A DNA stretch of 64,000 bases from Clostridium saccharoperbutylacetonicum N1-4(HMT) (GTDB lineage: Bacteria; Bacillota; Clostridia; Clostridiales; Clostridiaceae): contig NC_020291.1 in assembly GCF_000340885.1 (NCBI RefSeq), forward strand, positions 3,409,001-3,473,000, read 5' to 3'. The notes under the pieces are model-generated. The model saw only the letters and a list, made by a program, of their open reading frames with translations, ran no database searches and had not been told where the DNA came from. The stretch's first letter is position 1; each line of letters opens with the position of its first letter. This document shows, one piece after another, positions 41,213-50,448 of the stretch. The translations under genes and the position numbers were made by a program.

Positions 41213-41449
41213 AGAATACTAGAATTTTAGAATTTAGGAATTTTAGAACTTATGAACTTTAGAATTTAAGAATTTGCTTATAGAATGCAGTCTAATTAAA
41301 TATTATTTCGAATTATACATGGTTCAAAAATAATTGTTGAAAATTATAAATATCCATAGGAAATAAAAATTCATTGATTATTGAGGATTGAACATTGATA
41401 ATCGCAATATAAATGGGCATAGAAAGAGTGTAGAATGGAGGATATTTTT
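41213..41449. repeat. AGAATTT-type degenerate tandem repeat and short ATTGATAAT element
   Basis: Between 41216 and 41275 AGAATTTTAGAATTTAGGAA-like units repeat imperfectly. TTATTGAGGATTGAACATTG (41378-41397) runs on into ATAAT and resembles sequences at 44740 and 50475, also just before a gene start. Confidence 0.5.
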
Positions 41450-41989
41450 ATGAAAAAATTATTAGTTGTAATAGATTATCAAAAAGATTTTGTTGATGGG
41501 GCATTAGGCTTTAAGAAAGCTGAAACTTTAGAAGATGGTATTTACAAAAAGGTCAAAGAATATTTAGCAGCTGGTCATAAAGTATTATTTACTTATGATA
41601 CTCATTTTGAAAATTATTTAGAAACAAGAGAAGGAAAAAATCTACCTGTGCCTCATTGTTATATAAATACTGAAGGACATGAACTTTATGGAAAGTTGAA
41701 AGAATTTGTTGAAGGTCCAAACACATTACACTGTAATAAAAATGCTTTTGGAATAGCACCAAAAGATATGCTTAAAATAGCATCTGAACTTGGAGATGAC
41801 ATTGATGAAATAGAGTTCGTTGGAGTTGTAACAAATATGTGTGTTATAAGCAATGTTATAACTTTTCAATCTCAATATATAAATGCAAATTTATCTGTTG
41901 ATGGAACTCTTTGTGCAAGCTTTGATGATAGCTTGCATGATAAGGCTTTAGATGTGATTGAAGCACTTAGTGTTAAGGTTATTAGATAA
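41450..41989 (+). CDS. pncA: Isochorismatase-fold cysteine hydrolase, probable nicotinamidase
   Basis: 179 aa from ATG 41450 (GGAGGATA upstream). The catalytic triad of the family is visible: Asp9 in VVIDYQKDFVDG, Lys in HCNKNAFG, and the nucleophile Cys in GVVTNMCVISNV. THFENYLETREGKNLPVPHC carries the metal-binding Asp/His region. Nicotinamidase turns nicotinamide into nicotinate. The location between a PRPP-synthetase-like gene and a NAMPT-like gene supports a role in NAD recycling, although pairing a nicotinamidase with an NAMPT is unusual because both use nicotinamide. Confidence 0.8.
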   Translation: MKKLLVVIDYQKDFVDGALGFKKAETLEDGIYKKVKEYLAAGHKVLFTYDTHFENYLETREGKNLPVPHCYINTEGHELYGKLKEFVEGPNTLHCNKNAFGIAPKDMLKIASELGDDIDEIEFVGVVTNMCVISNVITFQSQYINANLSVDGTLCASFDDSLHDKALDVIEALSVKVIR

Positions 41990-42018
41990 TAGAATTGAGA
42001 ATGAAGGGAAGAGAAAAA

Positions 42019-43488
42019 ATGATAGAGCCATTATTACTAACAGATTTTTATAAAACAATACATCATATGTGTTATGCGCCTGGTTTAACAAAGCTTGTAA
42101 GTTATTGGACACCTAGAATGTCTAGAAAAGAAAATATGGATAAGGTTGTTATGTTTGGCCTTCAATCATTTATAAAAAAGTATATGATTGAATATTTTAA
42201 CGATAATTTCTTCAAAATTCCTAAAGAAGAAATATTAAATGAATATAAAAGAGTTATTTCAAATACTATGGGAGCAATTGCTGCAGATACAACACACATA
42301 GAAAAATTGCATGATTTAGGTTATTTACCTATACAAATAAAAGCAGTTCAAGAAGGAACAAGAGTAAATATAAAAACACCAATGATTGAAATTACTAATA
42401 CTCATGAGGAATTTGCTTGGTTAGTCAATTATTTAGAAACCTTTATGAGTTGTAATATATGGCAGCCTATGACAAGCGCAACTATTGCCTATAGATATAG
42501 AGAGATAATTGAAAAATATTTTGATTTAACTGTTGAAAATGGTGCTGTTACAAAAGCTTGTGGTGATTTTAGCATGAGAGGCTTTAGTTCCATTGAAAGT
42601 GCCCAAACTAGCAGTGCAGGGCATTTGCTTTCTTTCACAGGAACAGCAACAATTTCATCAATACTTTATTTAGAAAAATATTATAATTGTAATATAGAAA
42701 ATGAAATTGTTGGCCTAGGAACTCCATCAACTGAACACAGTGTAATGTGTACCTATGGCACAGATGAACTTAAGGCATATAAAAGATTAATTACTGAAGT
42801 ATTCCCAAGTGGTGTTCTTAGCATAGTTTCTGATACCTATGATTATTGGAATCTAATTACGAATATTCTACCGATATTAAAAGAAGATATATTAAATAGA
42901 GATGGGAAAATTGTAATTAGAGGGGATAGTGGAGATCCAGTAAAAATAATTTGTGGTGATAATGAAGCGCCTATAGACAGTCCTGCTTTTAAAGGAACTG
43001 TTGAATTATTATGGGATATTTTTGGAGGAGAAATCAATTCTAAAGGCTATAAAGTTCTAAATTCTCATATAGGTACAATTTATGGTGACAGTATTACTGT
43101 TGAAAGATGTGAAGAAATCTGCAAGATGCTTACTGAAAAAGGTTTTGCAGTAAATAACTGTATTTTTGGTATTGGTTCTTACACTTATCAATACAATACA
43201 AGAGATACCTTTGGCTTTGCTTTAAAAGCAACTCATGCAATAATAAATGGAGAAGAAAAATTTATATTTAAAGACCCTAAAACTGATACTGGTAATTTTA
43301 AGAAGTCACAAAAGGGAATGTGCTACGTTTATAAAGATGGAGCGGATATCCTTTATAAAGACGAGCTTAACATAAAAGAACAAGAAGAATTAAGTGATAA
43401 TCTATTAGAGATTGTCTTTAAAGATGGAAAATTAATTAAGGATTATTCTCTTAAAGAAATTAGAAATAAACTTCATAGAGTTTTTTAA
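42019..43488 (+). CDS. nadV: Nicotinamide phosphoribosyltransferase-like (NAMPT/NadV)
   Basis: 489 aa from ATG 42019, with AAGGGAAG upstream. Features of NAMPT: LLLTDFYKTIHHMCYAPGLT at the N terminus, FSMRGFSSIESAQTSSAGHL, GTPSTEHSVMCTYG with the catalytic His, RGDSGDPVKIICG at the phosphate site, and a C-terminal FKDPKTDTGNFKKSQKG. It makes NMN from nicotinamide and PRPP. In NARP1-type pathways a related Namat instead joins nicotinamide to ADP-ribose pyrophosphate. It is the last gene of the cluster, followed by a strong terminator. Confidence 0.87.
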   Translation: MIEPLLLTDFYKTIHHMCYAPGLTKLVSYWTPRMSRKENMDKVVMFGLQSFIKKYMIEYFNDNFFKIPKEEILNEYKRVISNTMGAIAADTTHIEKLHDLGYLPIQIKAVQEGTRVNIKTPMIEITNTHEEFAWLVNYLETFMSCNIWQPMTSATIAYRYREIIEKYFDLTVENGAVTKACGDFSMRGFSSIESAQTSSAGHLLSFTGTATISSILYLEKYYNCNIENEIVGLGTPSTEHSVMCTYGTDELKAYKRLITEVFPSGVLSIVSDTYDYWNLITNILPILKEDILNRDGKIVIRGDSGDPVKIICGDNEAPIDSPAFKGTVELLWDIFGGEINSKGYKVLNSHIGTIYGDSITVERCEEICKMLTEKGFAVNNCIFGIGSYTYQYNTRDTFGFALKATHAIINGEEKFIFKDPKTDTGNFKKSQKGMCYVYKDGADILYKDELNIKEQEELSDNLLEIVFKDGKLIKDYSLKEIRNKLHRVF

Positions 43489-43512
43489 ATTAATATAAAA
43501 CAATATATACTG

Positions 43513-43550
43513 GCAGCCAATTCGATTTAAATTTGATTGGCTGCTATTTT
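43513..43550 (+). terminator. Terminator GCAGCCAAT/ATTGGCTGC
   Basis: A perfect 9-bp stem (43513-43521 with 43536-43544) followed by TATTTTTT ends the NAD-salvage cluster. Confidence 0.9.
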
Positions 43551-43613
43551 TTATGGTTATTTTAGGCCTTGATTTAGTTTATGATTTATTACCATTTAAA
43601 TATTTATTGATGA

Positions 43614-43712
43614 TTATTTTTTATTATTAAAATTACTATTGTCTTCTTTATCTTCCTTATGCTTATTAGTATTACTCTTACTATTTTTATTCTTATTATA
43701 TTGAGAACTCAT
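43614..43712 (-). CDS. Very small Lys/Asn/Ser-rich protein (32 aa)
   Basis: ATG 43712 on the minus strand is preceded by an ideal AAGGTGGTGAT. The peptide MSSQYNKNKNSKSNTNKHKE, ending DKEDNSNFNNKK, is extremely hydrophilic and disordered. Small peptides of this composition are common in spore-formers and often go unannotated. The function is unknown. The strong ribosome site is the main support. Confidence 0.5.
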   Translation of the reverse strand: MSSQYNKNKNSKSNTNKHKEDKEDNSNFNNKK

Positions 43713-43965
43713 CTTATCACCACCTTGCCATAAATCTATTATTAACTTAAAAATTTTAAGTTATTCATCAATATAAATGATATATTTTCAATTCATTAGA
43801 CATAATTGCTCTTTTGTATATTGTTATTTTAATAATTAAAACCTATAATTTTCTTAAAGAATATATTACCAATATATTACATCATCTTATATATAGCTTT
43901 TAGTTTAATAAGTACCTGATATTAAATATAAAAATTTGATATTAGGTAAATGGAGGTATAAATTT

Positions 43966-44640
43966 ATGGATAAATATAAAGTTCTTAAAATTAAGCAAAG
44001 TGTTTTTGAAGACAATGATAGACAAGCTAACTTGCTTAGAGAGGATTTAAAAAAAGAAAAAACATTTTTATTAAACTTAATGTCATCTCCTGGTTCTGGA
44101 AAAACAACCACTCTTTTAAGAACAATTGAAGCCTTAAAAAGTGAAATGAATATAGGTGTATTAGAGGCGGATATAGATTCAGAAGTAGATGCTAATACAA
44201 TTTCTACAACAGGTGCTAAGGTAATACAATTACATACAGGTGGTATGTGTCATCTAGATGCAGATATGACTAAACAAGGTTTATTAGGCTTAGGAACAGA
44301 AGAAATAGATTTAGCAATCTTAGAAAATGTGGGGAATTTAGTCTGTCCTGCTGAATTTGATACAGGTGCATCAAGAAATGCAATGATTTTAAGTGTACCA
44401 GAGGGGGATGACAAACCACTAAAATATCCTCTAATGTTCTCTATTGTCGATATTGTACTTATTAATAAAATAGATACAATAGACTATTTTAATTTTGATT
44501 TAGAGGTAGTTAAAGAGAGAATTATAAAAATCAATCCTAAAGCAAAAGTAATTCCGATTTGTGCAAAAACAGGAGAAGGTATTAATCAATGGGCAAATTG
44601 GCTAAGAAAAGAAGTTGATAATTGGAATGAAAAGGCCTAA
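43966..44640 (+). CDS. hypB: Hydrogenase nickel-incorporation GTPase HypB
   Basis: 224 aa from ATG 43966 (TGGAGGT upstream). SIMIBI GTPase: P-loop LMSSPGSGKTTTLL, switch EADIDSEVDANTI, metal-binding GGMCHLDADM, ENVGNLVCPAEFDTG and NKID specificity motif VLINKIDTID. It uses GTP to hand nickel from HypA/SlyD to the large subunit of [NiFe]-hydrogenase, and possibly to other nickel enzymes. The His-rich N terminus of some HypB proteins is absent. HypA is encoded 3.2 kb downstream behind an oxidoreductase gene; no hydrogenase subunit is inside the window. Confidence 0.93.
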   Translation: MDKYKVLKIKQSVFEDNDRQANLLREDLKKEKTFLLNLMSSPGSGKTTTLLRTIEALKSEMNIGVLEADIDSEVDANTISTTGAKVIQLHTGGMCHLDADMTKQGLLGLGTEEIDLAILENVGNLVCPAEFDTGASRNAMILSVPEGDDKPLKYPLMFSIVDIVLINKIDTIDYFNFDLEVVKERIIKINPKAKVIPICAKTGEGINQWANWLRKEVDNWNEKA

Positions 44641-44701
44641 TTATGGTAAATCAAATAATTAATTAAATTATTAAGTAAATAAATTCTAATTAATAGTGTG
44701 C

Positions 44702-44770
44702 ATTTCAATTCAAGAAATCCTTAATTGATTTTACTTTTAACTGATAATTGAGCATTGATAATTTAAATAT
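44702..44770 (+). repeat. Short leader repeat (CAATTCAAGAAATCC..ATTGATAAT)
   Basis: CAATTCAAGAAATCC, then AATTGAGCATTGATAATTT. A similar pair of blocks lies at 50449-50505 and part of it at 41378-41405. Each copy ends 15-45 bases before a ribosome site. Confidence 0.55.
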
Positions 44771-44799
44771 ATATATATTGGTTAATAGGGGGAAAATAT

Positions 44800-47493
44800 A
44801 TGGTAAAAGAAAAGGTATTAGATCTTGCTAATCACATCAATAGGACAAAGCGTGGGTCAAAGGCAGAAATAAAGGCAGAAGATCCTGAATATATGATTTT
44901 AGAACCTGTTGTTACTGATGAAATGGCAGAAGTTGGACTTTGTCTAGAATTACGTAATCCTAAAAGTGCTGAGGAAGTTTCTCTCTTGTGTAATAAATCT
45001 GTTGATGAAACCTCTAAAATATTATGGCAATTAGCCGTTGACGGTATTTGTTTTGTTAATAAAAAGGAAGGCGTAGACAAATATTGGCTAGATACTTGGA
45101 TTCCAGGGGTTATGGAAATGATGGTTAATCATAAAGAAAATGTTAAAAAGTATCCTCAAATTGCTGAGGCTTTTGAAGCATATGGGAGAGTAAGAGGTCC
45201 AAAAACAGTGGGTAATATCCCAGTTGGTAAAGGCTTAATGCGCGTTATTCCAATTGAACAAGCAATAGAAGGAGAAACAAGAAAGGCTTCTTATGAAGAA
45301 GTTTCTAAATATTTAAATGAAAACGATATTTTTTCTGTTGCTGATTGCGCATGTCGTACGGCAAGAGAGGTTATGGGCGAAGGCTGTGGTCACTTAAAAG
45401 AAGATATGTGTATTCAAATGGGCCATGCAGCAGAGTATTATATTCGTACTGGTAGAGGAAGAGAAATTACACGTGAGGAAGCTTTTGATATTATAAAAAG
45501 AGCAGAGGAGAATGGGTTAGTACATCAAATACCAAATACTGATGGTTCTGGGAAAACTCATGCTATTTGTAATTGTTGCGGCTGCTCATGTTTATCCTTA
45601 AGAACTGCTGAAATGTATTTTAATACTGACATGGTGAGATCAAACTATGTTTCAGTAGTAGATAAAGATAAATGTGTTGCATGTGGAGAGTGTGTCGAAA
45701 ACTGCCAAGTTAATGCTTTAAGATTAGGTCAAAAAATTTGTACTAAAACTCCAATTCCTGAAAAAAAGAGAGCGCTTCCATATGATACTGAGTGGGGCCC
45801 AGAGAAATGGAATGCAAACTATCGTACCAATAGACAAGTTGTAGTCGATACTGGTACAAGCCCTTGTAAGGCTGAATGTCCAGCCCATATTGGAATTCAA
45901 GGCTATATTAAATTAGCATCACAAGGAAGATATACTGAAGCTCTTGAACTTATTAAACATGAAAATCCATTTCCAGCAGTATGTGGTCGTATATGTCCTA
46001 GAAAATGTGAATCGGCATGTACAAGAGGAGATGTAGATGATCCAATTGCTATAGATGATATAAAAAAATTTATTGCAGAACAGGATTTAAGTAAGGAAAA
46101 CAGATATATACCTAAAGTTAAACATGAATATGGAAACAAAATAGCTATTATAGGTGCTGGCCCATCTGGACTTTCTTGTGCTTTCTACTTAACAATTGAT
46201 GGCTATAAAGTAACAGTATTTGAAAAAGAAAAAGTACTTGGAGGAATGCTTACTCTTGGAATTCCATCCTTTAGGCTTGAAAAAGATGTAGTTAATGCTG
46301 AAATAGATATTTTAAAAGAATTAAATGTTGAGTTTAAGACTGGAATAGAAGTAGGTAAAAATGTAACAATTGATGAGTTAAGGGCTCAAGGTTATGAAGC
46401 ATTTTATTTTGCAATAGGTGCTCAAGCTGGAAGAAAGCTTGGAATCGATGGAGAAGATGCAGAAGAAGTTATATCGGGTGTAGACTTTTTACGAAAAGTA
46501 AATCTTGGTGAACCATTAAGATTAAATGGAGAAACCATCGTAATTGGTGGAGGAAATGTTGCCATTGATGTTGCTAGAACTGCTGCACGTATAGGTGCTT
46601 CCAAAGTTAATATGTATTGTCTAGAAAACAGAGCTGAAATGCCTGCACTTGATGAAGAAATAGAAGAAGCATTAGCTGAAGACATCAATATAAATAACTC
46701 GTGGGGGCCAAAGAAAATAATAGTAGAAAATGGTCATGTGGTTGGAGTTGAGTTTCAAAAATGTATTTATGTATTTGATGAGAATAAAAGATTCAATCCT
46801 AAATTTGATGAAAATGAAACTATAGTTGTTAAAGGAAATAATGTTTTGATTTCTGCAGGTCAAGGAATTGATTGGGGTAACTTAATTGAAGATACCAAAA
46901 TTCAATTAAATCCAAATAAAACAATAAAAGCTGATTCTATTACTTTACAAACAGATGAACTTGATGTTTTTGCAGGAGGAGATTCACTAACTGGTCCTAA
47001 GTTTGCTATTGATGCCATCGCATTAGGTAAAGAAGCTGCAATTTCAATACATCGATTTGTTCATCCAGGCCAAAGTCTAACTATTGGCCGAATTAAAAGG
47101 GAATATCGTTCATTTAATAAAGAAAATCTTGAACTTGAAGGTTATGATTATCTTCCAAGGCAAAAAGCAACACATATAGATGCAAATAAAGCTGAAAATA
47201 CTTTTAAAGATATCCGTGGTACTTTTTCAGAAGAACAAATTAAGAAAGAAACGGAACGTTGCCTTGGATGCGGTGCTACAGTAGTTGACCAATATCTTTG
47301 TGTTGGATGCGGTGTTTGTACTACAAAATGTAAATATGATGCTATCAAATTAGTGAGAAGATATGATGGCACTGGAGTAGAACTTCGAGAACTAAAACCT
47401 GAAATAATAAAACATGCTTTAAAACGTAAGGTTAGAATAGCAGTTAAAAAACCTGTAAGATTCCTTGAATCAATTATTTCTGGAAAAAAATGA
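44800..47493 (+). CDS. Large Fe-S/FAD NAD(P)-dependent oxidoreductase (GltD-like)
   Basis: 897 aa. Residues 1-290: winged-helix-like start and a Cys-rich domain (DCACRTAREVMGEGC, CNCCGCSC). Residues about 292-302: 4Fe-4S motif CVACGECVENC. Residues 355-440: glutamate-synthase-type N-terminal cluster domain (CKAECPAHIGIQGYI, VCGRICPRKCESAC). Residues 450-790: FAD site IIGAGPSGLS and NAD(P) site IGGGNVAIDVARTA. C-terminal CLGCG and CVGCGVCTTKC ferredoxin-like motifs. It moves electrons between NAD(P)H and ferredoxin-like centres. Its place between hypB and hypA suggests a link to hydrogenase metabolism; the substrate is unknown. GGGGGAAA precedes the ATG. Confidence 0.82.
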   Translation: MVKEKVLDLANHINRTKRGSKAEIKAEDPEYMILEPVVTDEMAEVGLCLELRNPKSAEEVSLLCNKSVDETSKILWQLAVDGICFVNKKEGVDKYWLDTWIPGVMEMMVNHKENVKKYPQIAEAFEAYGRVRGPKTVGNIPVGKGLMRVIPIEQAIEGETRKASYEEVSKYLNENDIFSVADCACRTAREVMGEGCGHLKEDMCIQMGHAAEYYIRTGRGREITREEAFDIIKRAEENGLVHQIPNTDGSGKTHAICNCCGCSCLSLRTAEMYFNTDMVRSNYVSVVDKDKCVACGECVENCQVNALRLGQKICTKTPIPEKKRALPYDTEWGPEKWNANYRTNRQVVVDTGTSPCKAECPAHIGIQGYIKLASQGRYTEALELIKHENPFPAVCGRICPRKCESACTRGDVDDPIAIDDIKKFIAEQDLSKENRYIPKVKHEYGNKIAIIGAGPSGLSCAFYLTIDGYKVTVFEKEKVLGGMLTLGIPSFRLEKDVVNAEIDILKELNVEFKTGIEVGKNVTIDELRAQGYEAFYFAIGAQAGRKLGIDGEDAEEVISGVDFLRKVNLGEPLRLNGETIVIGGGNVAIDVARTAARIGASKVNMYCLENRAEMPALDEEIEEALAEDININNSWGPKKIIVENGHVVGVEFQKCIYVFDENKRFNPKFDENETIVVKGNNVLISAGQGIDWGNLIEDTKIQLNPNKTIKADSITLQTDELDVFAGGDSLTGPKFAIDAIALGKEAAISIHRFVHPGQSLTIGRIKREYRSFNKENLELEGYDYLPRQKATHIDANKAENTFKDIRGTFSEEQIKKETERCLGCGATVVDQYLCVGCGVCTTKCKYDAIKLVRRYDGTGVELRELKPEIIKHALKRKVRIAVKKPVRFLESIISGKK

Positions 47494-47530
47494 ATAAATA
47501 TAATTTATTCTTTTTATAGATATCCAAAGC

Positions 47531-47792
47531 AAGAATTAGACATATGCGGAACTTACCGAAATTAAACACATATTTATTACAGCGGACTAATGAAATTTTC
47601 GCTGGATGGGTTCTAAGTGGAAGGTTGCACCCATTTCTGCATGTTCCTAAAATAAATTTATGACAAGCAGAAAGTGGAACAACCTTCCACTAATAACCAT
47701 CACAGCTTAATTTCATATGCCGCTTGCACAAATATGTATCTAATTTCTAGTGTAGTGTTACGATTATAATTTCTCAATAGTACATATATAAG
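47531..47792 (+). repeat. MITE-like palindromic element, copy 2
   Basis: GAAATTAAACACATAT near the left and ATATGTATCTAATTTC (47732-47747) near the right are imperfect inverted ends. Outer flanks such as AATTTCTAGTGTAGTGTTAC match copy 1. Internal CAACCTTCCAC/GGAAGGTTG blocks pair. It separates hypA from the oxidoreductase gene and ends about 15 bases before the hypA ribosome site. Confidence 0.85.
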
Positions 47793-47820
47793 TTTGATTA
47801 TTAAAAAGGTGGTGATTGAT

Positions 47821-48162
47821 TTGCATGAGCTTGGAGTTGTTATAGAAGTCGTAAAAAATGTTGAAAATTTTGCTAAAGCAAATGAAATTACAAAAATAGA
47901 TGCAGTAGTTCTTCAAATAGGTGAGCTTTCATCCATGATTCCTAGATATATTGAAGCATGTTATCCTGCAGCCGTAGATGGTACATTATTGCAAGATACA
48001 AAATTAAAAATTGAAATTATGCCAGCAAATGGTATTTGTACAAGTTGTAATAAAGTATATAATTTAATTAAAAGCAATTGGTGTTGCCCTTATTGTGGAA
48101 GCAAAGAATTAGAAATATTGGGTGGCAGAGAGTTTATAATTAAGGAAATTGTTGCTTGTTAA
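47821..48162 (+). CDS. hypA: Hydrogenase maturation nickel metallochaperone HypA
   Basis: 113 aa. The start must be TTG 47821 because HypA needs MHE at its N terminus for nickel binding (MHELGVVIEVV). AAGGTGGTGAT lies 5-8 bases upstream, and the formal start at 47794 precedes it. The C-terminal half is a zinc domain with two CxxC pairs (CTSCNKVYNL and CCPYCGSKE). It delivers nickel with HypB. It may form one transcription unit with hypB and the oxidoreductase, but a MITE-like element lies between. A strong terminator follows. Confidence 0.92.
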   Translation: MHELGVVIEVVKNVENFAKANEITKIDAVVLQIGELSSMIPRYIEACYPAAVDGTLLQDTKLKIEIMPANGICTSCNKVYNLIKSNWCCPYCGSKELEILGGREFIIKEIVAC

Positions 48163-48175
48163 TTTACAGATTATT

Positions 48176-48215
48176 AGGTCATTCTTTTGGTTTTTTACAA
48201 AGGAATGACCTTTTA
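48176..48215 (+). terminator. Terminator after hypA
   Basis: AGGTCATTCTTT pairs with AAAGGAATGACCT with one bulge, followed by TTTATAATTTT. The remaining 270 bases before the next gene are AT-rich without features. Confidence 0.85.
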
Positions 48216-48486
48216 TAATTTTATAAGTTAATTAAAAATTAACTATATTATTTTAATTTTTAATGTTAAAATAATAATTATTATTATTGCATAGTTAATA
48301 TTAAAGATAACTTTTATTTACAAAAGATGATGACTATAATTAATTATTTATTTTTAATAATAAATTAATTACTGAAACTTTTCAGTATTTCTTGAATTGA
48401 GATGAAAAATCTTAATTAGAATTTATATATATTAAGAATAATAATTACTAAATATGCAATAAAATTATTAGAATTAGGTGATATAC

Positions 48487-49845
48487 ATGATAAATTTAGA
48501 TTACACGGAATTAACTGGAGAAATAATAACTAGAGAAAGTTTTAATTATGAAGAGGAAAGAGCGTGCTGGAATAGAGCAATTAAAAAATATCCAAAGGTA
48601 ATTATTAATTGCAGTAATAATCCTGATATAAGTAATGCAATAGCTTGGGCTAAAAAGAATTCTTTAGAAATCAGAATACGTTCAGGAAGACATCATTATG
48701 AAGGATATTCTACTGGGGATGATGTCGTAGTGATTGATGTAAACAAAATGAATAATATTGAAATAGATGAAAAAGCAAGCTTAGTTAAAATACAAGGTGG
48801 GGTTAGTAACCGAGAAATATACGAGACACTTGGGAAAGCTAACTATCCTTTTCCTGGAGGAGGCTGTCCAACTGTCGGCGTTACAGGCTTAGTCTTAGGC
48901 GGAGGATGGGGATATTCCTGCAGAATGCTTGGTTTATCAGCAGATAGTTTACTTCAAATTGAGCTTATAGATTACAAAGGAGAATTGATAATTGCCTCAG
49001 AAAATATAAATGAAGATTTATTTTGGGCTTGCAGAGGCTCTGGTGGTGGAAATTTTGGTGTTGTTACTAGTATGACTTTTAAATTGCCAGCAAAGCAAAA
49101 TATAGCAACATTAATTGATATAGATTATGCAAATATTAACTTGGATCAAATAAAATCAATATTTGATTTATGGATAGAACTTTTTAAAGATTTGGATAGA
49201 CGAATGAACTTGAAAATGGCAATATATAATTCGAAAATAAACGGAAAAGGCGTTCATATAACAGGGGTATTCTACGGCAGTGAAAATGAAGCTTCTAGCA
49301 TTCTTTCAAAATTTAAAAGTGTATTACCTTATAGAGTATTTGATCTAAAATGTACTTCTATTTTAGAAATTAATAGGATAATTCAAGATAGCCATCCACC
49401 ATATGAAAAATATAAATCCTCAGGTAGATTTGTATTTAATAATTACGATTCTAGTATGGTAAAGAAAATCATAAAACTTGTAAATGAAAGAGCTGAAGGA
49501 TCAATTTACACAGCTGTTTCACTTTATGGATTAGGCGGAGCAGTGATGGACAAAGATAAAGAGGATACAGCTTTCTTTTATAGAGATGCAAAATTTATAA
49601 TGGGTTTCCAATCAGTTTGGGAAGATGATGTACATGCTAAAACTAATATAGATTTTGTTAAAAATAATATTTCTTTTATTAAATCTATTACTACTGGGGC
49701 CTATATTAATTTTCCATGTGGCGAACTTGAAAATTATGAAGAAGAATATTATGGTGAGAATTATAAAGAACTGAGAAAAATAAAAATAAAGTATGATCCA
49801 TCAAATGTCTTTAACTTTCCTCAATGTATTAAAACTATATTGTAA
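48487..49845 (+). CDS. BBE-like FAD-linked oxidase (bicovalent flavin type)
   Basis: 452 aa from ATG 48487, after TTAGGTGAT. PCMH-type FAD domain: RSGRHHYEGYSTGDDVVVID with the flavinylated His (H69 or H70), and GGGCPTVGVTGLVLGGGWGY with Cys127, the second covalent flavin link of berberine-bridge enzymes. The C-terminal KYDPSNVFNFPQ is the usual BBE end. Such enzymes oxidise sugars, alcohols or secondary metabolites with O2 or another acceptor. Finding one in an apparent anaerobe is notable. It has no signal peptide and is monocistronic. The substrate is unknown. Confidence 0.88.
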   Translation: MINLDYTELTGEIITRESFNYEEERACWNRAIKKYPKVIINCSNNPDISNAIAWAKKNSLEIRIRSGRHHYEGYSTGDDVVVIDVNKMNNIEIDEKASLVKIQGGVSNREIYETLGKANYPFPGGGCPTVGVTGLVLGGGWGYSCRMLGLSADSLLQIELIDYKGELIIASENINEDLFWACRGSGGGNFGVVTSMTFKLPAKQNIATLIDIDYANINLDQIKSIFDLWIELFKDLDRRMNLKMAIYNSKINGKGVHITGVFYGSENEASSILSKFKSVLPYRVFDLKCTSILEINRIIQDSHPPYEKYKSSGRFVFNNYDSSMVKKIIKLVNERAEGSIYTAVSLYGLGGAVMDKDKEDTAFFYRDAKFIMGFQSVWEDDVHAKTNIDFVKNNISFIKSITTGAYINFPCGELENYEEEYYGENYKELRKIKIKYDPSNVFNFPQCIKTIL

Positions 49846-49975
49846 ACTTGGCATAATTTTTTAATAGAAGGCATGCTTACTATTTTTACTAATAATTTAT
49901 TAGATTAATATTCTCTTTAGTGGTTAATATAATACTGCCAAGCAAAATTTATATTATTAAAGGGAGGTAATTATT

Positions 49976-50185
49976 ATGTCTTCAAACAATAGTGGAAGAA
50001 ACAGAACATTAGTACCAGAAGCAAAGCAGGGATTAAGCAGATTAAAAACTGAGGTTGCTTCAGAAGTTGGTTTAAGTGACTATGAAAATCAAGATAAAGG
50101 TAACCTTTCTTCAAGACAAAATGGTAGCGTTGGCGGTTACATGGTAAAACACATGATCGAAAGCTACGAACAAGGCTTAAAGTAA
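49976..50185 (+). CDS. Alpha/beta-type small acid-soluble spore protein
   Basis: 69 aa. The SASP core contains LKTEVASEVGLS, where the spore protease GPR cuts within the EVASE-type site. It also has GNLSSRQNGSVGGYMVKHMI, the conserved DNA-binding second helix. These proteins coat spore DNA in the forespore and are expressed under SigG. AAGGGAGG precedes the ATG. Monocistronic. A hairpin (AACCGTA/TACGGTT) and a longer terminator follow. Confidence 0.93.
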   Translation: MSSNNSGRNRTLVPEAKQGLSRLKTEVASEVGLSDYENQDKGNLSSRQNGSVGGYMVKHMIESYEQGLK

Positions 50186-50253
50186 TTTAAGCTAAGCATG
50201 TAGTAAATCCATTCTCCGAGGAACCGTAGACTCCTTCCTTACGGTTAATGAAG

Positions 50254-50300
50254 GCTAGTAGAACATTTGTATTTTAAAATACTTGCTCTACTGGCTTTTA
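50254..50300 (+). terminator. Terminator after the SASP gene
   Basis: GCTAGTAGA (50254-50262) with TCTACTGGC (50287-50295), then TTTTATTATG. An extra small hairpin lies at 50222-50246. Confidence 0.75.
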
Positions 50301-50448
50301 TTATGTATAAATCAAGTAATAATTAAAAAAGGCTATATTTGAATTGGTTATAATGCTAAAATATAAATGATACAGAATAATTCTGGAATACTTTTAGTTA
50401 TAGAAATAATATATATAAGTTCTAATCAAGATTGTACATCACAATTCA

